64,000 bases of DNA, taken from contig NZ_JAQAGY010000004.1 of NCBI RefSeq assembly GCF_027533645.1, forward strand, positions 124,001 to 188,000. Direction: 5' to 3'. This document shows positions 1-10,200 of the stretch, one piece after another. The notes under the pieces are model-generated. The model was not told where the DNA came from, did not search any database, and saw only the letters and a program-made list of their open reading frames with translations. Source of the DNA: Paenibacillus caseinilyticus (GTDB lineage: Bacteria > Bacillota > Bacilli > Paenibacillales > NBRC-103111). Numbering within the stretch: the stretch's first letter is position 1; each line of letters opens with the position of its first letter. The position numbers and the translations under genes were made by a program.

Positions 1-3000
1 TGCCGGGTGTCCGCGCATCGCCAGCGTATTCATGAAGAGGCCGATAAGGCCCTGTACATCGGCATGTCTGCGGCCGGCCACCGGCGTACCGACGATCATG
101 TCCTCCTGGCCGGTATATTTGGCCAGCAGGATCTGGTACGCCGAGAGCAGCACCATGAAGACGGTGGTCCCGGTGCTCCGGGTGAGCTCCCGGATCCCGC
201 CGGCGAGCTCGCCATCCAGCCGGACCGACAGCCGATCCCCTCCATAGGTCTGACGCAAGGAACGCGGGCGGTCTGCAGGCAGCTCGCGGGTCGGCAGTTC
301 TCCGCTCATGCACTCCAGCCAGAAGGCCTCGGCCTGCCGCTCCTCCTCCCGTCCTTCGCTCTCTTTCAGCCAGACGGCATAATCCTTGTACTGGAGAGGC
401 AGCGGCGCCAAGGCCTCCCGGCGGTACAGGGCGGAGAGCTCGGAGAGCATCACCTGCAGGGAGACCGCATCCGAGACCAGATGGTGGACATCGAGCAGCA
501 GGACATGCCGTTCATCGGAGAACCGCACCACGGCGGCGCGCAGGAGCGGCGCACGGCCGGGATCGAAGGGCCGGACGAACCTGCGGATCAGTGCTGGCAT
601 CTCCCGCTCTTCCGCTGTATAGGCCTCTACTTCGAAGGCCGCTTCCGGGTGTATGTATTGAGCAAGCTCGTCCCCATGGACGCCGAAAGAGGTGCGCAGC
701 GCTTCATGGCGCTGGATCAAGGCATGAAAAGCCTCCAGCAGGCGTTCTCTGTCCAGGTTCCCCTGAAGCAGGGCCGCTCCGGTGATATGGTAGTGCGTGC
801 TTTCGCTCTCCAGCTCGCTCAGCACATACATCCTCCGCTGGGCGGGCGTAAGCGGATAACGGTCCGCCGGGGGGGCCGGCGGGATGGCCGAGGAGCGGCC
901 GGTCTCGTCACCCGGCGCTTCCGACTTCTCAGCCTCTCTCAGGAGGAGGGCCATCTCCTCGATCGTCGGACCTTCGAACAGCTGCTTCAAGGTGACGGAG
1001 CGTCCCAGCTTGCGCGTCAGCCTGGCCGTCAGGGCCGCTGCCTTCAGCGAGTGGCCGCCGAGCTCGAAGAAGGAATCCCGGATGCCGACCTGCGGCCTGC
1101 CGAGTACCTCCGACCAGAGACGGGACAGCTCCGCTTCGAGCTCGTCGCGCGGAGCGGCATACGCCTCGGCAGCCGGTCCGGTGACCGGCGCCGGCAGCGC
1201 ACGCCGGTCGAGCTTGCCGGTTGCCGTCCGCGGCATGGAAGGCAGGGATACGAAGCTGGCAGGGATCATATAATCCGGCAGCCTGCCCTGCAGAAAGGGG
1301 CGGAGCCCGTCCGTCACCCCGCCTGTCCGGAGGACGACGTAAGCACATAGAAAATCGCCGCTCTCCTCCTTCAGGGCAAGTACGAGCGACTCCTCGACAT
1401 CGGGGTGGGACAGCAGCGCATACTCAATCTCTCCGGTTTCGATCCGGTGGCCCCGGATTTTGACCTGGTGATCCAGCCGTCCGAGATACTCGAGCTCTCC
1501 GCCGGGAAGCAGACGAACCCGGTCACCGGTACGGTACAGGCGCCCCTGCGGCAGATACGGGTCTTGGGTGAACCTCTCCCGCGTGAGTTCCTCGAGTCCG
1601 GCATAGCCGCGGGTCACGCCCGCACCGCCCACATACAATTCGCCGGCGACGCCTGCTGGGACGAGACGGCCCTGCTCATCAAGCACCCGGCAGCGGAGGG
1701 CTGGCAGCGGCTTCCCGATCAGACTGCGCCCGGATGCCATTTCGCGCTCCCCGATGTCCTTCCATGTAACATGCACGGTCGTCTCCGTGATCCCGTACAT
1801 ATTCACAAACCGAAGCTGTCCGAACATCTTCTTCCACGGAAGAAGCATCCTGGGCTGCAGCGCCTCGCCGCCAAAAATGACCACTTTCAACGCAAGCCGA
1901 GGCGGACGGGATTGTTCCTTGATCTCCTGGGTCAGTGCGGCGAAGGCGGTCGGCGTCTGGTTCAGCACTGTAACCGCATGCTGCTCGAGCAGCTCTACGA
2001 AGAGGGCAGGCTGCTGCGCTGCAGTTTTGGGCACGATCACACACCGGCCCCCGGATAGCAGCGCTCCGAAAATTTCCCACACCGAGAAGTCGAATGTATA
2101 AGCATGAAACACGGTCCAGATGTCTTCCGGTCCGAAGGACAGAGGCAGCCCTTCCTGTGTCAGCAGCTGGACCACATGACGGTGCTCCACCATGACGCCC
2201 TTGGGCGTACCGGTCGTACCGGAGGTGTACAGCACATAGGCCAGATGCTCCGGGGCATGCACGGCGGGCGGATTCTCCCCGGGATAGCCGGACAGAGACG
2301 GATCGCTGGGCAGCAGAACGGCTGCTCCCCCCACAGGGAATGCAGGGCGGTTGTCCGTCAGCAGCACCGCTGCTCCGCTGTCGCGCAGAATCATCGAGAT
2401 GCGGTCCGGCGGGTGATCCGGATCGATCGGCACATAAGCTCCTCCGGCCTTGAGCACGCCAAGCATGGCCGCAACCATCTCGGGGGACCGGTCCAGCAGC
2501 AGCGCCACCCGGACCTCGGGACGGATCCCAAGCTCCCGCAGCTTCCATGCGATCCGGTTAGCCAGCGCATTCAGCCCCGCGAAGGTCAGCTCCCGGCTGC
2601 CGCAGACAAGGGAAGGACGGTCGGGCTGTCTCCGCACTTGCTCCTCGAACAAGGAAGTCAGGGTGGCCTCCTGCGGATAGCCGCCCCCCTCCCCCGCTTC
2701 CGAGAGCAGGAGAATCTCCCGCTCTTCCTCGCGGGAGAGCAGGGCCATCTGCGATATCTTCTGCCCGGGCCCTCCTTCCACCGCCTGCCGCGCCAGTTCG
2801 GCCAGATGCCTGTGAATGCCTCCAACCACGGCAGGATCGATGACCCCGGCGTTGTAGGTCATCCGGAAGCGGAGCTCATCTTCGGGGAAAATATTGAGGT
2901 GCAGCGGATAGCCCGTCTGTTCTTCCATGAACAGCCCATCGACGCGCAGACTGTCTTCCCCGGAGCCCGAACGCTCCGGCATCGGCATATTCTCGAACGC

Positions 3001-4059
3001 GACGACATGATCGAACAGCCCCTGCTTCAGCAGGGACTTCGCCTGAATCTCATACAGGGGGAACGTTTCGTAGGGCTTGGCGTCCCAGACACTGCGGTTC
3101 ACCGCTGCCACGAGCTCCCCGAGCGTCTGGCCCTCATCACGGATCCGCATCGGCACCGTGTTGATGAAGAGCCCTACAGCGCGTTCCATACCCGGCAGAT
3201 CGGCCGGCCGGCCCGACACCACCGAACCGAACACAGCGTCCCGGGTGCCGCTGTAGCGCTGAAGCAGCATGCCCCAGAGGCATTGGACGAGGGCATGCAG
3301 CGTGGCCGACGCCTGCCGTGCCAGCGTCTGCAGCCCTTCGGTCAGCTCCCGGCTGAAAGTGAAGGAAGCCTCGCGCTTGTCGTACACCTCCGCAGCGGCA
3401 GCCGACATGCCGTGGTTCGGCCACTCGGCTGCGGTGTCATAGCCTTCCAGCTGCCGGGCCCAGTAAGCTGCGGCCTCCTCGCGGTCCTGCTTCTCCAGCC
3501 AGTGCACATACCGGCTGAAGGGCTGGGCAGGCGGCAGCTCCGGGGGGCTGCCTGCGCACAGGCCTGTATAGATAGACATGAACTCCTGCAGCACAATGCC
3601 GAGAGACCAGCCGTCGAGAATCATATGATGAAAGGTGAACAGCAGCTCACAGGTGTCCTCCCCGGTTCTCAGCACGGAGAGGCGAATCGGGATATCCCGG
3701 TCCAGGCGGAAGCCCCGCGCCAGATCCTGCCGCCGGTAAGCCAGCGTGCAAGCCTTCATCTCCTCCGGGGAGAGAGTGCTCCAGTCTTTCATATGGACCC
3801 GTGCGCTGCGCTCCTGAAGCACAATCCCCACCGGCTTGTCGGACGGAGAAGTTTTGAAGATGGTCCGGAAGAGGTCATGGCGTGCCATGAGCCTGCGGAA
3901 CGTTTCCTCCGCATGAGCCGGCTCGAGCTGCCCGGTCAGCTTCACTGTCAACTGCTCTATATAAGCCGGGCCGGATTCCTCCCGGAGCGAGTCGTAGAGC
4001 ATACCTTCCTGCATCGGCGTCAGGCCGATGATGTCCTGCACTTGCGGTTTTGTCGCCAT
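1..4059 (-). CDS. NRPS1: C-A(Thr)-T-C, 3' end outside window
   Basis: Non-ribosomal peptide synthetase; 1353 residues are visible and the frame is still open at base 1. The start ATG (4059) follows a GGAAAGTGGAG ribosome site. Domains: C, about residues 1-440, with the L-T-P-M-Q-E-G-M-L-Y opening of condensation domains that accept a D-residue donor and an intact HHxxxDG near residue 144; A, about 465-960; T with the phosphopantetheine Ser1004 in GGHS; and a second C of the L-L type from about 1050, cut by the window edge. Reading the ten specificity positions by eye ([31 protein letters not shown]) gives DFWNIGMVHK, the classic threonine code. The second C has HHLVSDA (His1192-Ala1198) instead of HHxxxDG. 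It lies 151 bases downstream of NRPS2, which ends in an epimerase, so it is a natural acceptor for acyl-D-X. I saw no convincing terminator or promoter in the gap. Confidence 0.96.
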   Translation of the reverse strand, partial: MATKPQVQDIIGLTPMQEGMLYDSLREESGPAYIEQLTVKLTGQLEPAHAEETFRRLMARHDLFRTIFKTSPSDKPVGIVLQERSARVHMKDWSTLSPEEMKACTLAYRRQDLARGFRLDRDIPIRLSVLRTGEDTCELLFTFHHMILDGWSLGIVLQEFMSIYTGLCAGSPPELPPAQPFSRYVHWLEKQDREEAAAYWARQLEGYDTAAEWPNHGMSAAAAEVYDKREASFTFSRELTEGLQTLARQASATLHALVQCLWGMLLQRYSGTRDAVFGSVVSGRPADLPGMERAVGLFINTVPMRIRDEGQTLGELVAAVNRSVWDAKPYETFPLYEIQAKSLLKQGLFDHVVAFENMPMPERSGSGEDSLRVDGLFMEEQTGYPLHLNIFPEDELRFRMTYNAGVIDPAVVGGIHRHLAELARQAVEGGPGQKISQMALLSREEEREILLLSEAGEGGGYPQEATLTSLFEEQVRRQPDRPSLVCGSRELTFAGLNALANRIAWKLRELGIRPEVRVALLLDRSPEMVAAMLGVLKAGGAYVPIDPDHPPDRISMILRDSGAAVLLTDNRPAFPVGGAAVLLPSDPSLSGYPGENPPAVHAPEHLAYVLYTSGTTGTPKGVMVEHRHVVQLLTQEGLPLSFGPEDIWTVFHAYTFDFSVWEIFGALLSGGRCVIVPKTAAQQPALFVELLEQHAVTVLNQTPTAFAALTQEIKEQSRPPRLALKVVIFGGEALQPRMLLPWKKMFGQLRFVNMYGITETTVHVTWKDIGEREMASGRSLIGKPLPALRCRVLDEQGRLVPAGVAGELYVGGAGVTRGYAGLEELTRERFTQDPYLPQGRLYRTGDRVRLLPGGELEYLGRLDHQVKIRGHRIETGEIEYALLSHPDVEESLVLALKEESGDFLCAYVVLRTGGVTDGLRPFLQGRLPDYMIPASFVSLPSMPRTATGKLDRRALPAPVTGPAAEAYAAPRDELEAELSRLWSEVLGRPQVGIRDSFFELGGHSLKAAALTARLTRKLGRSVTLKQLFEGPTIEEMALLLREAEKSEAPGDETGRSSAIPPAPPADRYPLTPAQRRMYVLSELESESTHYHITGAALLQGNLDRERLLEAFHALIQRHEALRTSFGVHGDELAQYIHPEAAFEVEAYTAEEREMPALIRRFVRPFDPGRAPLLRAAVVRFSDERHVLLLDVHHLVSDAVSLQVMLSELSALYRREALAPLPLQYKDYAVWLKESEGREEERQAEAFWLECMSGELPTRELPADRPRSLRQTYGGDRLSVRLDGELAGGIRELTRSTGTTVFMVLLSAYQILLAKYTGQEDMIVGTPVAGRRHADVQGLIGLFMNTLAMRGHPA

Positions 4060-4210
4060 CGCTTACGCTCCACTTTCCTATAGTTTCTCTTGGTATAAGT
4101 TACGTTGGATGAGTTTTTTGTACTGAGTTTTCTGTTATGAAATTCATTGGTATGGCAGCCATCTCCGCCCGGCTGACGTCTGTCCCCTTGGTCTTGGGGC
4201 GCCTCTGCCG

Positions 4211-7200
4211 TCAATCGAGCGTCAAATCTGCCGCCAGTTCCTTCAGGAATTCGTCGTATTCTTCCATGTCCCATTCGTTGTAGATAAAATCGCTAGGCGT
4301 GGATTCCGTCCCGCGCTGTCCGGAGCAGTGCTCCAGCAGCAGGGATACCTGCCGCTCCAGGGAAGCCGCCAGCGTAAGCATAGCCCCTTCGCCGTATTGG
4401 CGCGCATCGTACTCCAACTGGAGCCGAAGTTCCCCGCCCCGGATGTAAGCATTGAGATTCCAGCCGTACAGCAGAGAGGAAGCCGGGCTTCCCGTACGCC
4501 CCGCCGGCATCCAAGACATCATTATGTCTCCCGAGCCGAGCTCTTCCTGGAACTCTCCCAGGTAATTGAAGGAGATCTCCGGCTTCAGCGTACAACTCAG
4601 GCTTTCCTTGTCTGCGGAAGGAGTCAGATATTGCAGAAGCCCCCATCCGGTGCCCCTGCCGGGTACCCGCCGCAGCTTCTCCTTCACTGTCTTGATCCGG
4701 GAGCCCAGGTCACCCTGCTGTCCCATGTCGAGCAGGACCGGATACATGGCGGTGAACCATCCCACGGTGCGCGACACATTCAAGTCCGGCAGCAGCCCTT
4801 CCCGGCCATGGCCTTCCAGCTGGATCAGCAGAGACCGGAGGCCGTGCGTCTCTTGCGCGGCCAGCCCCAGCGCGGTGAGCAGCATGATCTCCACGTCCGC
4901 ATTGTAGACCCGCTGAGCCTCGGCCGTAAGCAAGGCGGTCGTCTCCTTGGACCAGGCTGCCGTAACGATTCTGCTGCCGGTCAAGCCGGTATCCGCTGAG
5001 GCCTGCAGCGGAGCATGCGGCCCCTGCTCCACTTCCTGCCAGTACGGCTTCTCCTGGAGGAGAGCCGGGGAGGAGGCATGATTCTTGAGCCCGGCGGCCC
5101 AGTCCCGGAACGGATGGGTCTTCGGGGAGAGCAGCCCTGCCGCGTCCTGCGTCTCTCCTCGGCCGAACGCTTCGTACAGCGCCGCGAAATCTTCCAGGAG
5201 GATGCGCCACGAGACGCCGTCAATGACGAGATGATGTACGGCGATCAGCAGATGGCTGCCATCGTCCGTGTGGAACAAGCCGAGCCGCACAAGCGGACCC
5301 CGCTCCAGATCCATACCGGCCTGGATGCGGGTGCACTCCGCCTCGATCCGTTGTTCCAGGCTAGGGCCTGGGCCCCAGGCAGCGCCGCTGGCTGCTTCGA
5401 AGGCCGGGCCGGTCATATCCCGGCATTCGATCGTAAAGCCCGGCTCATCCGCAGGCCGGTGGAGCGCTGTCGGCGCCGCATCTCCCGGATCCGGGAAGAC
5501 CAGCCGCAGCGCGTCATGATGCCGGATCAGAGCGCTGAATACCTCCCGTACGGTGGTCTCAAGGAAGCCCTCCCTGCGGAACAGCATCATCGCCTGGTTG
5601 AAGTGCGCCTCCCGGCCCAGTGTGCCAAAGAACCAGTGCTGAACCGGCGTCAGGGCGCTCTCTCCGGTGATCTCCTCCTGCGGGGCCTGGGAGCCTTCCG
5701 CCTGAAGGTGCAGGCTCAGGGCGGCAATCGTCGGATACTGGAAGAAGTCCCGTACATCGAGCCGGAGGCCGTGCTTGTGGAGCCGGGACATCACCTGGAT
5801 CGCCTTGATCGAGTCGCCGCCGAGGGAGAAGAACGGGTCGTGGATGCCCGCCTTCTCTACCTGCAGCACTTCCTGCCACAGCTGAACGAGCAGCGCTTCC
5901 TGCTCGTTCCTCGGCCCTTCGTACGGCGCCCCGGTCCGCACTTCCGCCGGCGGCGCAGGCAGCGCCTTCACATCCAGCTTGCCATTAGCCGTCACCGGCA
6001 TGGCGGGGAGCCGGACAAAGTGCGAAGGGATCATATAGCCCGGCAGGCGGCCTCCCAGAAACTCGCGGAGCTCGATCACCGGAAGCTCGCGGTCCGAGAC
6101 GAGGTAAGCGCACAGCGTCTTCTCCCCTGCCCCGCTCTCCCTGGGCGTCACCACGGCTGCCGTGATCTCCGGGTGAGCGAGCAGCGCGGCCTGGATCTCG
6201 CCCGGCTCGATGCGGTACCCGCGGATCTTCACCTGGTGGTCCGCCCGGCCGAGGAATTCGAGCCAGCCGCCGGCACGCCACCGAGCCCGGTCGCCGGTCC
6301 GGTACATCCGGGCGCCCGGGAACAACCCGTAAGGGTCCGGGACGAAGCGCTCCGCCGTCAGCGCCGGGTCGCCGGCATAGCCGGATGCGAGGCATTCGCC
6401 GCCGATGTACAGCTCGCCCGGTACGCCGACAGGGCACAGCTGCCTGCGGCTGTCGAGCACATAGTAGCGGGCACCCCGGATGGGCCGGCCGTACGGGATG
6501 CTCGTCCAGTCGGGATCGATGTCCCCGACTTCATGGTAGTTCGACCAGACCGCAGCCTCGGTCGCCCCGCCAAGCGCGATGACCCGTGCGCCGGGGAACA
6601 CCCGGCGCACAGCCGGCGGCAGCGTCAGCGGAATCCAGTCGCCGCTGAGCAGCACAAGGCGCAGCTTGGCGGCAGCGGCCGCGGCTTCCGGGAAGAACGG
6701 CCCCAGCTGCGCCAAGGCAGCGGGAGCGGAGTCCCAGAGGGTGACCGGCTCGCTCTGCAGCAGCCCGAGCAGCCGCGGCGGGCTGCGCAGGTCCTGCTCC
6801 GGGACGATGCGCACGGAGCCGCCTGCCGCGAGCAGGCCGAAGATGTCATAGACCGAGAGGTCGAAGCTCAGCGAGGTGACGAAGAGGATGCGGTCCCGGG
6901 GCCCGATCGCGTAGGTCTCGTTCACCCAGGTCAGGAGATTCACGACCGGACGGTGCGGGACGATAACGCCCTTCGGGGTGCCCGTCGAGCCGGAGGTGAA
7001 GATGGCGTAAGCCGGGTCTTCGGGACCGGCGGCGCGGGAGGACGGCGCAGACGGGTCAGCGGCTGGCTCCGGATGGCCCGGCCCGGCGGCATGCGATGGC
7101 CGCCCGAGGACGGCCCCGGTCCCGGCGTCTACGACGCAGGCCATGAGCGGGGATGCTGCCAGTAGCGCCAGTGCCTGCGCGCTCTTCGCTGCAGAGGCAA

Positions 7201-10200
7201 CGACCGCGCCCATGCCGAGAGCGGCAGCGATGTGCTGCAGCCGGCTCTCCGGCAGCTCCGCGTCGAGCGGCACGTAGGAGGCGCCGGCCTTCAGCACGGC
7301 GAGCGCAGCGCAGACCATGCCGATCGAGCGCTCCGCGAGTACGCCGACGAAGCGTCCGGGGCCGAGCCCCTCGGCACGCAGGCGGGCGGCCAACGCGTCC
7401 GTGCGCTCCTGCAGCTGCAGGTACGTCAGCTCGCCCTCTTCGGCGATCAGCGCGACGGCTCCCGGTGTGCGGGCCGCCTGCTTCTCGAACAGCCCGTGGA
7501 TCGTCTCTCCCTCGGGAACGACACCTGCCGTGCGGTTCCACTGATGAGCGAGCAGCTCCGCCTCGGCAGGGTCCACGATAGCGAGTTCGTCCAGAAGCTT
7601 CGCCGGATGGGCAATCGCACCCTGCAGCAGCCGGTGGTAGTGGGCTCCCATCCGCTCGGCCGTCTCCCGGTCGAACAGCGATAGGGCATACTGCAGATGG
7701 ATGTGATAGCCCTCCCCCGCTTCCAGCACTTCCACGGTGAGATCGAATTTGGCACTGTCACACGGGAGGGGATAAGGCACGACACGGAGGCCGTCCGGCT
7801 CGAGCGGCGTTTCGTCCATATTCTGCATGACGAATACTGTATCGAACAAGGGGTTGCGTCCGGTATCCCTGGGAACCTGGAGACGCTCCAGCAGCTTCTC
7901 CAGCGGGTAGTGCTGATGGCTGAAGGCGCTGCGCAGCCTGGCGTCCGTCTCCCGGACAAGCTGGTGAAAAGCCTTGTCCCCATACGGCCTGCAGCGGACC
8001 GGCAAGGTGTTGACGAACATGCCGGGCATGCCGCCGAGATCCGCGTGGGTTCGTCCGGCTGCCGGCACACCAACGATCACATCCGTCTGTGCTGTATACC
8101 GGTACAACAGCGCCTGGTAGGCGGAGAACAGGACAGCGAACGGCGTTGTGCCGGTCTTCGAGGCCAGCCTGCGAATGCGCTGCGAGATCTCCGCTCCCAG
8201 CTCCAGCCGGACTTCATCTCCCTGGAACTGCTGCATCGCCTGGCGGGCCCGGTCTGCCGGCAGCTGCAGGACGGGCAGCTCGCCGGCCAGCTCTTCAGCC
8301 CAATAGGCCCCTGCGGTCTCCAGGAGGCCGGACGACAGCTGCCCGGCCAACCAGACCGCATAATCCTTGTATTCCACCCTTGGTTCCGCGGGGGATTCGC
8401 CGTTATAGAGCCGGGTCCACTGCTCCAGCAGGAGAATCATGGAGGATCGGTCGACGATCGTATGGTGCGCATCGACCAGGAGCAGGTGCCTGCCATCAGC
8501 GGCCTGCATCACCCCCACACGCAGCAGCGGAGCCGCTCCGAGGTCGAAGGGGCGGATCCAAGCGCGGACGGCCTCCTGAAGTTCCTCCATCCCGCCGGCC
8601 TGCAGCCAGTCCACCTGCATATCCGCTTCCTCTGAGATCCGCTGGACGATGCCTGTGTCCTCCAAGGCAAATGATGTCCGCAGCAGGCTATGCTGCCGCA
8701 CAAGCGTGCGCCATCCGGCTTCCAGGCGGCTGCGGTCGAGATCCCCCTCGAGCCATGCCGCGTAGGTAACGTTGTAGGCTGTCCCGACCCCCTCCTGATG
8801 CTGGAGGACAAAGAGCCGCTGCTGGACGGAAGTAGCCGGGATGGTACTGCCTATGGCTGCCGGCACAATGGGCGCGAAGGCCTTGCGGTCCGCTGCCCGG
8901 ATATAGGCGGCCTGTTCGCGGACGGTCCGCAGCCGGTACATGTCCTCCAGCGAGAGCTCGACGTCGAAGCTGGGATGAATGCGGGCGGCCAGGATGCCGG
9001 CCTTCAGCGAATGGCCGCCGAGCTCGAAGAAGTCCTCACCGGTGCCGAAGCCTTCCTTCCCGAGCACCTCCTGCCAGAGCTGCAGCAGCTCCTCTTCGGT
9101 CCGGTTCGCAGGACGGACGGTATCGGAAGCTGAGGCCGCTGCTCTTTCACCGGCCTGCAGAGCGGCAAGGGTCTCATCAAACTCGCCAAGCTCGTACCTG
9201 CGCGCGAGGCTGCCCCGCTGGATTTTGCCGCTGGTCGTCTTGGGGAGCACCTGGAGGGGGATGATCCGGTCAATCTCGATGCCCATCCGGACGCTCACAT
9301 GGGAGCGGATCTCCTCGGCGAGTGCCGCAAACTCGGCAGGCTCCCTGCGTACAGCCGCGAAGAGAAGCACTTCCTCGCGGGAAGCGCCCGGCTTTCTTGC
9401 CCCGCAGGCGGCCAGCCGTCCAAGGCCGAGCCCGCCGGCCTCCCCGGCGACCTGTTCCAGATCGTGGGCATAAATATTCTGTCCGTTGACCATCAAGACT
9501 TCCTTCACCCGGCCGGTCACCACGAGCCGTCCCTGGTATAGGAATCCAAGGTCCCCCGTGTCGATCCAGCCGTCTGCGCACTGCAGCTTGGCCGTCGCTT
9601 CCGGATTGCGGTAGTAGCTCGAGGTTACATTGGCACCCCGGATCCGGATGTGGCCTACCCGCAGCTCTCCTAGCACGGCCCCGTCTTCCCCGCAGATGCA
9701 CAGCTCTACGCCGCGGATCGGCGTGCCGAGCCCGACGAAGCTCAGTGCCCCTTCGGCTTCCTCCTCCATGAGCCGGACATGGGAGCCGATGGACAGCGAC
9801 AGGCGGTCCGTACCGATGACTTGCAGCTTCCCTTCGGCTGCCGGCAGCGTGACGCCTACCGAGGCTTCGGCCAGCCCGTAGGCCGGGACCATTACGCCCG
9901 GGGAGAGCCCGCAGCCGCCCAGGGTGTCTATGAACTGCCGGCATACCCCGGGCATGACCGGTTCGGCTCCATTCACGATCTTGCGGATGGGGGACAGATC
10001 CCAGTGCCTTCCCTTCTCGGGAGTGTAGAATTCCAGAAAATAACTCAGGCCGAAGTTCGGGGAGGCGAGTACGGTGGCCCGGTGCTCTAGAGCGGATTGC
10101 ATCCAGAACAGCGGGGAACGGACAAACAGCGGGGTAGGCATCAGGCAGTGATCGAGTCCGGCAGCTGCCGGCGTCAGGTGGAATCCGATCAATCCCAGGT

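Noticed and set aside
4060..4210. Promoter or operator copy between NRPS2 and NRPS1
   Set aside because: The gap is AT-rich, but no copy of the palindrome and no convincing -10/-35 spacing was found; only a weak CCCC/GGGG stem without a T-tract.
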